Origin: an uncultured Lachnospiraceae bacterium
GTDB taxonomy: Bacteria > Bacillota > Clostridia > Lachnospirales > Lachnospiraceae
Length of the DNA: 5,005 nucleotides
Direction: 5' to 3'
Assembly (NCBI GenBank): GCA_948468325.1
Contig: CAOKHR010000197.1
Span: 1-5,005 of the forward strand
Both the position numbers and the translations under genes were made by a program. A model generated the notes under the pieces. It saw nothing but the letters and a program-made list of their open reading frames with translations, did not search any database and had not been told where the DNA came from. Shown here piece by piece: positions 1 through 5,005 of this stretch (within the stretch, counting starts at the first letter, position 1; each line of letters begins with the position of its first letter).

Positions 1-792
1 AGGCGCATCCGGGTATTCCAGACGCAGCGCCGCAATCTCCCGCAGATGGTCGGGCAGGCTCTCCAATCCTTTTTTTGTCTGAATAAACACAATATCTTCA
101 ATCTGCCGGACAGAGGCATTTACCGTTTTGCTGATATTTGCCGTCTCACAGTTTACCTGCCGGTTAACAAAGTTCCTCATTTCTTTCACAATCCTGACAT
201 TTTCAAGATTCATAAGCGCCTCATGCGCTTCCATAATATTGAGCAAATCTACAATATGCTCTCCTTCTTTGACATAGACTACCTGGTTTTTCTTTCGCTC
301 AACGATTCTCGCATCCACATCAAAACTATTCATAACATATTTCAGCTGCTCTGCCTGCTTAACCGTCCGGCATACTATTTCAAAATGATAGGATTTGCCC
401 GGATTGCTCATTGAACCGCATGCTAAAAACGCACCTCTGATAAATGCTCTCCGACAGCAGTTTTGCTGAATCATCAGTTCATCTGCCGTCTCCATACTGC
501 CAAAACGCTGATGCAGGGAATCCCACATTTTTATACTTTCCAAAACCTTAAGCGCATCCGCGCCCGCCAGACCGCCGTCTTGTTCCTCTATGGAAAATAA
601 CATATTTAAAAGCAGCCGGTACTTATCTTTCAGCATCGGATTGCCTGTTTCAATTTTCAAATGTACACTGCCGTCTGCAATACTCAGTTTGCCGGCATAG
701 CCGGCAATTGCCGAAAGCTCCGCAAGCAGGCAATGCCTGGCGCCATTCGCCTGCGCGGCCAGTTCCTTCTTTACTTCACCTGAAAATGACAT
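1..792 (-). CDS. whiA: WhiA, DNA-binding sporulation/division regulator (C-terminus cut by window edge)
   Basis: The frame is open for 264 codons from ATG at 792-790 to the left edge without a stop. It begins MSFSGEVKKELA, the usual WhiA N-terminus. The WhiA N-terminal domain covers about residues 1-100. The LAGLIDADG-like domain follows from about 111 to 200 and includes NCCRRAFIRGAFLACGSMSN (111-130) and GKSYHFEIVC (132-141). Residues about 207-227 (FVNRQVNCETANISKTVNAS) lead into the C-terminal helix-turn-helix, most of which lies outside the window. Family members are usually about 300-325 residues, so roughly 40-60 are missing. WhiA is known as a transcription factor needed for sporulation septation in Streptomyces, and in Bacillus it affects division and metabolism. 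Its LAGLIDADG fold is not known to cut DNA. It starts 1 nt after the rapZ stop (TAA-T-ATG), with a GAGG ribosome site inside rapZ, so translation is probably coupled. The identification is very secure; its exact regulon here is unknown. Confidence 0.96.
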   Translation of the reverse strand, partial: MSFSGEVKKELAAQANGARHCLLAELSAIAGYAGKLSIADGSVHLKIETGNPMLKDKYRLLLNMLFSIEEQDGGLAGADALKVLESIKMWDSLHQRFGSMETADELMIQQNCCRRAFIRGAFLACGSMSNPGKSYHFEIVCRTVKQAEQLKYVMNSFDVDARIVERKKNQVVYVKEGEHIVDLLNIMEAHEALMNLENVRIVKEMRNFVNRQVNCETANISKTVNASVRQIEDIVFIQTKKGLESLPDHLREIAALRLEYPDAP

Positions 793-793
793 A

Positions 794-1666
794 TTATTTC
801 CTCAACGCATCTTTATCAATATCTCTGTGTTCAATCTGAAGTCCAAATTCACTTTTGACGGAAAGTCTTTTAAACAGCTCATTTGCCAGTGTTACAGAGC
901 GGTGTTTTCCTCCGGTGCATCCGATTCCTACAACCAGCTGGTTCTTTCCCTCAGTGATATATTTGGGAATCAGGAAATTCAGCATATCCTCTAATTTATT
1001 TAAAAACAAATGTGCCTCTTCAAATTGAAGCACATAATCCTGAACTTCTTTGTCATTGCCGCTTTTTGTCCTTAACCCGTCCACATAATAGGGATTCGGC
1101 AGAAAACGCACGTCAAATACCAGATCAGAATCTGCAGGAATGCCATATTTGAATCCGAATGATAAAATTGTAATAAATAAATTCTTGTAATCCTGCTGCC
1201 GCACAAAAATTTTCTCCAGCTCTGCACGGAGATCTCTCGTTAACAGGCGGCTGGTGTCAATGATATAATCCGCTCTTTTCCGCAGATGTGCAAGCTTTTC
1301 ACGCTCCATAACAATTCCGGATTCCACCCGCCTGCCGCCGGACAAAGGATGGTTCCGCCTTGTTTCTTTATAACGCTTGACCAGTACGGCATCCTCCGCA
1401 TCCAGAAATAAAATTTCCGGCGCCTGTCCGCTCTCATCGAGACGGTTCAGCACTTCTTCCAGCTCTGAAAAAGAATTGCCGCTTCGAATATCAATTCCTA
1501 CGGCAAACTTCTGCAGCTCTTCCTTGCTTGTTTCGGAAAGCTCCACAAATTTTTCAATCAGGGGAATCGGAAGGTTGTCCACACAATAAAATCCAATATC
1601 CTCCATCATCTTAAGCGCCGTACTTTTTCCCGCACCTGACATACCGGTCAAAATGACTAACTTCAA
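794..1666 (-). CDS. rapZ: RapZ/YvcJ family P-loop nucleotide-binding protein
   Basis: The protein is 290 residues, the normal family length. The Walker A motif GMSGAGKS lies at residues 8-15. The DNLP segment is at 30-33 and a Walker B-like LFLDA at 86-90, followed by VKRYKETRRNHPL (95-107). The C-terminal domain shows FKYGIPADSDLVFDVRFLPN (172-191) and the family signature GCTGGKHRSV (249-258), then EHRD (279-282). In E. coli, RapZ is an adaptor that directs RNase E to the small RNA GlmZ and so controls GlmS. In Bacillus, YvcJ hydrolyses nucleotides and interacts with GlmR in amino-sugar control. Which role applies here cannot be read from sequence. The start is TTG at 1666-1664: it gives the usual MKLVILTG opening and lies 6 nt after GGAG, whereas the next Met (residue 9) is inside Walker A. 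It is 44 nt after murB and 1 nt before whiA. No defect is seen. Confidence 0.96.
   Translation of the reverse strand: MKLVILTGMSGAGKSTALKMMEDIGFYCVDNLPIPLIEKFVELSETSKEELQKFAVGIDIRSGNSFSELEEVLNRLDESGQAPEILFLDAEDAVLVKRYKETRRNHPLSGGRRVESGIVMEREKLAHLRKRADYIIDTSRLLTRDLRAELEKIFVRQQDYKNLFITILSFGFKYGIPADSDLVFDVRFLPNPYYVDGLRTKSGNDKEVQDYVLQFEEAHLFLNKLEDMLNFLIPKYITEGKNQLVVGIGCTGGKHRSVTLANELFKRLSVKSEFGLQIEHRDIDKDALRK
800..803 (-). promoter_or_regulatory. Ribosome binding site of whiA, inside the end of rapZ
   Basis: On the minus strand the sequence reads GAGG, 7 nt, ATG. The site overlaps the last codons of rapZ, which supports ATG 792-790 as the whiA start and suggests that ribosomes finishing rapZ help start whiA. 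Confidence 0.7.
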
Positions 1667-1710
1667 ATTGCTCTCCCCCCTGTCTTTTTACAAAAAACAT
1701 CCGTCTGTAT
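1667..1710 (-). other. murB-rapZ spacer, no terminator seen
   Basis: This 44-nt gap carries the rapZ ribosome site at its rapZ end and otherwise a T/A-rich stretch. I found no GC-rich hairpin followed by a T run in the direction of transcription and no convincing -35/-10 pair, so read-through from murB into rapZ is the simplest reading. Confidence 0.55.
1671..1680 (-). promoter_or_regulatory. G-rich ribosome binding site that fixes the TTG start of rapZ
   Basis: The minus strand reads six G followed by AGAG, then CAAT, then TTG. The GGAG part stands 6 nt from the TTG. This strong site, together with the conserved N-terminal wording, decides for the rare TTG start over any later ATG. Confidence 0.75.
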
Positions 1711-2616
1711 TTAAAATTCACCCAGTATTTTTACTTCTGTCTGCAAATCTACACCGGATTTTTCTTTTACAACCTCCTGGATATGACGTATGACAGACAA
1801 TATATCTGATGCCGTCGCTCCTCCCCGGTTAATTACAAAACCGCAGTGCTTCTCCGATACTTCTGCCCGTCCAACGGAAAATCCGGAAAGACCGGCATCC
1901 ATAATCAGCTTCCCTGCAAAATAGCCTTCCGGCCGCTTAAACGTGCTTCCCGCACTCGGATATTCAAGCGGCTGCTTTTCGCGCCGTTTTTCTTTCAGGT
2001 CCTCCATTGTCCGGAAAATACTTTCAGGTTCTGCCTTTTTCAGGCGGAAAGCAGCCTCCAGCACAATGTCGTCCCGCTTTGTAATGCGGCTGCTCCGGTA
2101 GGAAAACTCCATCTGTTCATTTGTCAGGGTCAGAACGGTTCCGTCACTGCTTAACACTTTCACATAATCCACAATATCTTTCATCTCACCGCCGTAAGCT
2201 CCGGCATTCATCACCATGGCGCCGCCAATGCTTCCGGGAATTCCCGCCGCAAACTCCATGCCGGAAAGGCCGTGTCTGTATGCTGTCTGCGCTGCCTGCG
2301 ACAAAAGCGCTCCCGCTTTTGCTTTTACGCATTCTCCCTCTGCCGTTACGCCTGACAGCTGTTTTCCGATTTCTATTACTGCCCCCCGGATTCCTTTATC
2401 TCCTACTAAAAGATTACTTCCATTGCCGATTACGGTTACATGCATCTGACCTGAGGAAAGAATATTCATAACTTCCTTAAGCTGCGCTTCTGTAGGCAGA
2501 AGATATAAATCTGCCGGACCGCCCACACGGAAAGTCGTGTGGCGGTCCATTGGCTCATTTTGCAGAATCTGCTCTTCTTTTAATACAGTTTTTAGTTCTT
2601 TCAGTAATATTTCCAC
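1711..2616 (-). CDS. murB: UDP-N-acetylenolpyruvoylglucosamine reductase, type II MurB
   Basis: The 301-residue protein carries out the second committed step of peptidoglycan precursor synthesis in the cytoplasm: FAD- and NADPH-dependent reduction of UDP-GlcNAc-enolpyruvate to UDP-MurNAc. The FAD-binding part shows HTTFRVGGPAD (26-36), GNGSNLLV (64-71) and GIPGSIGGAMVMNAGAYGGE (125-144). The C-terminal MurB domain holds YRSSR (173-177), with R174 the likely substrate Arg, then AGSTFKRPEG (222-231) with S224 as proton donor, and E294 near the C-terminus. The AGSTFKRPEG wording and short length mark the type II form seen in Gram-positives. The start is GTG at 2616-2614: an in-frame TAA lies two codons upstream, AGAGG is 8 nt before it, and the next Met (residue 23) abuts the conserved HTTFRVGG core. 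The 3-nt gap to the peptidase gene suggests translational coupling. All key residues are present. Confidence 0.97.
   Translation of the reverse strand: MEILLKELKTVLKEEQILQNEPMDRHTTFRVGGPADLYLLPTEAQLKEVMNILSSGQMHVTVIGNGSNLLVGDKGIRGAVIEIGKQLSGVTAEGECVKAKAGALLSQAAQTAYRHGLSGMEFAAGIPGSIGGAMVMNAGAYGGEMKDIVDYVKVLSSDGTVLTLTNEQMEFSYRSSRITKRDDIVLEAAFRLKKAEPESIFRTMEDLKEKRREKQPLEYPSAGSTFKRPEGYFAGKLIMDAGLSGFSVGRAEVSEKHCGFVINRGGATASDILSVIRHIQEVVKEKSGVDLQTEVKILGEF
2495..2515. repeat. Inverted repeat with 6-bp arms inside murB
   Basis: Arms GGCAGA (2495-2500) and TCTGCC (2510-2515) are perfect complements around a 9-nt loop. In the murB message this falls at codons 34-41. It directly abuts the larger inverted repeat at 2516-2548. 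It may be chance. Confidence 0.5.
2516..2548. repeat. Long inverted repeat (13-bp stem, one bulge) inside murB
   Basis: The arms at 2516-2529 and 2536-2548 pair over 13 bp, with C2524 as the only bulged base and a 6-nt loop (2530-2535). Eight outer pairs, GGACCGCC with GGCGGTCC, and five inner pairs, ACACG with CGTGT, make it GC-rich. It covers murB codons 23-34, which encode the conserved DRHTTFRVGGP segment. No T run follows on either strand, so it does not look like an intrinsic terminator. The base pairing is seen directly; any function is unproven. Confidence 0.7.
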
Positions 2617-2619
2617 GTT

Positions 2620-4014
2620 TTATGCCTCTTCCAAAAATGCCTGATAACCCAACAATGACTCATACAAATCCACTTTACTGATAATCTCCCACGGCGCATG
2701 CATATTTAAAACTGCAACCCCGCTGTCAATTACCTGCATACCGTAATTTGCCAGAATATATGCAATCGTTCCGCCGCCGCCCTGGTCTACTTTGCCAAGT
2801 TCCGACGTCTGGAATGTAATATTCCGTTTCTCTAATATATTGCGGATTTTCGCCATATATTCTGCATTGGCATCATTTGACCCGCTTTTACCCCTGGAAC
2901 CGGTATATTTGTTAAACACAAGTCCCTTTCCGAAATATGCCGCGTTCCGCTTTTCGGTTACTTCCGGATAATTCGGGTCGAATGCCGCGCTGACATCGGA
3001 AGAAAGCATGCTGGAATTACGCATTGCGCGGCGCAGAGACAGTTCTGAAAATTCTCCTTTGAGATTTAAAATCTCCGCCACGGTATCTTCAAAAAATCTG
3101 GAATGCATACCGGTAGCGCCCACGCTCCCGACTTCTTCTTTGTCAACCAAAAGACAAACTCCCGTTGTCTCAGGCTTTTTGAGATCCAAGATTGCCTGAA
3201 AAGACGGATAGGCGCATACCCTGTCGTCATGTCCGTATCCCATAATCATGCTTCTGTCAAAACCGTAATCTCTTGCCGCTCCCGCCGGAACAACTTCAAG
3301 CTCTGCGGAAAGGAAATCTTCTTCACTGACATCATAGGATTCCTTTAAAATGCGGAGAATATTTTGTTTGACCGCCTCTTTTTCCTCTTTCTCTTCGCAA
3401 TCTTCTTTCGGAATGCTTCCGATACAAAGATCTAACTTCTCTCCTTCAATTACTTTTGCAGCCTTTTTTTCCATCTGTTCGGAAGAAAGATGGATTAAAA
3501 GGTCACTGATGCCAAACACCGGATCTTCCGGTTTATCCCCGATATTTACCTCAACGGTTGTACCGTCTTTTTTTGCAAAAACGCCGTGAAGCGCCAGAGG
3601 AAGCGTTACCCACTGGTATTTTTTTACGCCCCCGTAATAATGGGTGTCTAACATTGCCATCTCTGTATCTTCATAGAGCGGCACCTGTTTTAAATCAAGT
3701 CTTGGAGAATCAATGTGCGCCCCCAGGATATTCATGCCTTTTTCCAGATCCTGTTCTCCGATTACAAAAAGCGCCATTGCTTTGCCCATATGGTTTACAT
3801 AGATTCTGTCTCCTGCTTTTATCGGCGTACCGTCTGCAATCAGCTCATTTAATTCCTGAAATCCTGCCTGCTTTGCCAGCCGCTCAAATTCTTTGACGCA
3901 TTCACGCTCTGTTTTGCATTTTGAAATGAATTTCCGGTAATCTTCCGCAAAATCCATCACTTTTTTTCTGTCTTCACCTTCCGGATATTTCTGCCATGCA
4001 TTTTTATTTTCCAT
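2620..4014 (-). CDS. apeA: M18 family zinc aminopeptidase (aminopeptidase I type)
   Basis: The 464-residue protein matches the bacterial M18 aminopeptidase 1 group, cytosolic di-zinc enzymes that remove N-terminal amino acids from peptides. Expected metal and catalytic residues are all visible: H100 and D102 in GAHIDSPRLDLK (98-109), the bridging Asp in GHDDRVCAY (261-269, probably D263), general base E293 and ligand E294 in DKEEVGS (291-297), D340 in SSDVSAA, and H439 in NMHAPWE (437-443). The glycine-rich QGGGGTIAY lies at 411-419. A charged stretch rich in Glu and Lys (203-217) sits in the inserted domain. No signal peptide or membrane segment is seen. The ATG at 4014-4012 has only a weak purine-rich ribosome site (AAAGAGA about 9 nt upstream), but the length fits the family. 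It lies 58 nt after hprK and 3 nt before murB. Natural substrate and reason for being in this cluster are unknown; the symbol is by analogy. Confidence 0.93.
   Translation of the reverse strand: MENKNAWQKYPEGEDRKKVMDFAEDYRKFISKCKTERECVKEFERLAKQAGFQELNELIADGTPIKAGDRIYVNHMGKAMALFVIGEQDLEKGMNILGAHIDSPRLDLKQVPLYEDTEMAMLDTHYYGGVKKYQWVTLPLALHGVFAKKDGTTVEVNIGDKPEDPVFGISDLLIHLSSEQMEKKAAKVIEGEKLDLCIGSIPKEDCEEKEEKEAVKQNILRILKESYDVSEEDFLSAELEVVPAGAARDYGFDRSMIMGYGHDDRVCAYPSFQAILDLKKPETTGVCLLVDKEEVGSVGATGMHSRFFEDTVAEILNLKGEFSELSLRRAMRNSSMLSSDVSAAFDPNYPEVTEKRNAAYFGKGLVFNKYTGSRGKSGSNDANAEYMAKIRNILEKRNITFQTSELGKVDQGGGGTIAYILANYGMQVIDSGVAVLNMHAPWEIISKVDLYESLLGYQAFLEEA
2625..2629 (-). promoter_or_regulatory. 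Ribosome binding site of murB, inside the end of the peptidase gene
   Basis: On the minus strand AGAGG is followed by 8 nt and then GTG. It lies in the last codons of the M18 peptidase gene and supports the GTG start of murB and coupled translation. Confidence 0.65.
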
Positions 4015-4072
4015 ATTTACCGTTCTCTTTCTTTTTTATATTGTTATACATTTTGGGACCGCTCCGCAGGCA
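4015..4072 (-). other. hprK-peptidase spacer, AT-rich, no clear signal
   Basis: The 58-nt gap begins with a short GC-rich part next to the hprK stop and then becomes A-rich toward the peptidase start. TATAAC and TATAAA occur on the minus strand, but no -35 box stands at a suitable distance. No stable hairpin with a T tail is present. It is the largest gap in the cluster and so the likeliest place for a weak internal promoter, but the sequence does not show one. Confidence 0.4.
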
Positions 4073-5005
4073 TTATTCTTCTTCGCTTTTTGCGAAATTT
4101 GCCTGTACACGGCGATACAGTTCCTGAGCAGCATTATAGCCCATCTTTTTCTGACGGTGGTTTACTGCAGCCGCTTCACAGATTACAGCAAGGTTTCGGC
4201 CCGGACGAATCGGCAGAGAATGGCATACCACCTGGTTGCCTAAAATTTCTGTATATTCTTCTTCTAAACCGAAACGGTCATAATTGTTCTCTTTTTTCCA
4301 GTCCGATAATTTAATTACTAAATCAATATTCTGCTTTTCTTTTACACACTCTACACCAAAAAGAGTCTTCACGTCAATAATTCCGATTCCCCTAAGCTCA
4401 ATAAAATATCTGGTAATATCCGGCGAAGTCCCTACCAGCGTACGTTCATTAATTTTGCGGATTTCCACTACATCGTCTGTAACCAGCCGATGCCCTCTCT
4501 TTACCAGCTCCAATGCAGCTTCGCTCTTGCCGATGCCGCTTTCTCCCATGATTAAAAGGCCTTCTCCGTACACGTCAACCAAAACTCCGTGAATTGTAAT
4601 GCAGGGAGCCAGTTCTTCCGTCAGAATATTAATTAACTCCGCCATAAATTCAGACGTCGCCTGTTCTGTTCCGAGAACCGGTATTTTATTGCGGTGGGCT
4701 GCTTCTAAGAACATTTCATCCGGTTCAAATCCACGGCAGAAGATGATGCATGGAATATCAAAAGAAAGAAATGCATTGTAAATTTCTTTTCGTTCTTCTT
4801 CTGTCTTCTTCTGCAGATTAGCGTATTCCACCATTCCGATAATTTCTACACGGGACTGTTCAAAATGTTCAAAAAAACCGTTTAACTGCAATGCCGGACG
4901 GTTCACGTCAGAAATCACAATCGTATGCTCTTTCAAATCAATTTCATCGGTAAAATTTTTGAGGTTCATCTTTTTAGATATTTTTGCTACACTAACGCCT
5001 TCCAT
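4073..5005 (-). CDS. hprK: HPr kinase/phosphorylase
   Basis: The 310-residue protein is the bifunctional sensor enzyme that phosphorylates Ser46 of HPr (and Crh, where present) and removes that phosphate by phosphorolysis, driving CcpA-dependent catabolite repression in Firmicutes. The N-terminal domain spans about 1-130 and includes DVNRPALQL (33-41). The catalytic domain has the conserved His in TIHGVLVDVYGEG (137-149; H139), Walker A GESGIGKS (154-161), the acidic pair in VTDDVVEI (175-182; D177, D178), the family signature LRGIGIIDVKTLFG (204-217) and the C-terminal loop PIRPGRNLA (265-273). Family length is about 305-320, so ATG at 5005-5003, giving MEGVSVAKI, is probably the true start. 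The codon is the last in the window, so its ribosome site and any longer start cannot be checked. It is the first gene of the visible cluster, and its promoter or upstream partner lies outside. Confidence 0.96.
   Translation of the reverse strand: MEGVSVAKISKKMNLKNFTDEIDLKEHTIVISDVNRPALQLNGFFEHFEQSRVEIIGMVEYANLQKKTEEERKEIYNAFLSFDIPCIIFCRGFEPDEMFLEAAHRNKIPVLGTEQATSEFMAELINILTEELAPCITIHGVLVDVYGEGLLIMGESGIGKSEAALELVKRGHRLVTDDVVEIRKINERTLVGTSPDITRYFIELRGIGIIDVKTLFGVECVKEKQNIDLVIKLSDWKKENNYDRFGLEEEYTEILGNQVVCHSLPIRPGRNLAVICEAAAVNHRQKKMGYNAAQELYRRVQANFAKSEEE

Noticed and set aside
46..414. 122-codon open frame on the plus strand
   Set aside because: It lies wholly antisense to whiA, whose minus-strand translation is clearly conserved. 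It has no ribosome site and no recognisable motif.
1..792. whiA as a homing endonuclease or mobile element because of its LAGLIDADG-like fold
   Set aside because: The WhiA family keeps the fold but is a regulator. The sequence matches WhiA along its visible length, and the gene sits in its normal neighbourhood with no sign of insertion.
1240..1437. 65-codon minus-strand open frame inside rapZ
   Set aside because: It is an out-of-frame overlap with the conserved rapZ frame, with no ribosome site or motif.
1846..2471. Overlapping plus-strand open frames opposite murB
   Set aside because: They are shadows of murB codons. The products are low-complexity and Leu/Pro/Arg-rich, with no known motif and no start signals.
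3518..3532. ACCGGA-TCT-TCCGGT inverted repeat in the peptidase gene
   Set aside because: It has only six base pairs, lies inside a coding region and has no T run or partner repeat. This is expected by chance.
3558..3896. Plus-strand open frame opposite the M18 peptidase gene
   Set aside because: It is antisense to a gene with all catalytic residues in place, and its product has no recognisable domain.
4015..4072. Internal promoter from TATAAC or TATAAA before the peptidase gene
   Set aside because: No TTGACA-like -35 box occurs about 17 nt upstream, and such A/T hexamers are common by chance in an AT-rich spacer.
4284..4592. Plus-strand Ser/Thr-rich open frame opposite hprK
   Set aside because: It mirrors the Walker A and signature region of hprK on the other strand and shows nothing supporting expression.

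Overview
This window is a tightly packed, single-strand block of five housekeeping genes. All are read on the minus strand, so transcription runs from high to low coordinates: hprK (HPr kinase/phosphorylase) -> an M18 metallo-aminopeptidase -> murB (cell-wall precursor reductase) -> rapZ/yvcJ (P-loop nucleotide-binding protein) -> whiA (regulator, cut by the left edge). The gaps are 58, 3, 44 and 1 nt. I see no convincing terminator or promoter in any gap, so the block reads as one operon or part of one.

The organism is most likely a low-to-mid GC Firmicute of the class Clostridia, and the protein wording best fits Lachnospiraceae. This rests on three points: HprK and a RapZ/WhiA pair together, which is typical of Gram-positives; MurB of the short type II form with an AGSTFKRPEG active-site motif; and the known clostridial habit of grouping hprK, murB, rapZ and whiA. 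The family-level placement is inference from memory of such proteins, not a search.

Layout, right to left: 5005-4073 hprK, whose probable ATG is the very last codon of the window; 4072-4015 AT-rich spacer; 4014-2620 M18 aminopeptidase; 2616-1711 murB from a GTG start, one TAA and one extra codon after the peptidase in the same frame; 1710-1667 spacer; 1666-794 rapZ from a TTG start behind a G-rich Shine-Dalgarno; 792-1 whiA, 264 codons with the C-terminal helix-turn-helix cut off.

How they fit together: HprK sets the phosphorylation of HPr Ser46 and so carbon catabolite control. MurB makes UDP-MurNAc from the UDP-GlcNAc product. RapZ/YvcJ is tied in other bacteria to amino-sugar (GlmS) control. 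WhiA links to division and metabolism in Firmicutes. The common theme is coupling of carbon status to wall precursor supply, with a peptidase whose link is unclear. The yvcK/glmR gene that sits between rapZ and whiA in Bacillus subtilis is absent here.

I see no mobile element, CRISPR array, tRNA, rRNA or unknown gene system. The most unusual non-coding signal is a pair of abutting inverted repeats inside the 5' part of murB, one with a 13-bp stem. The window is otherwise ordinary core genome.
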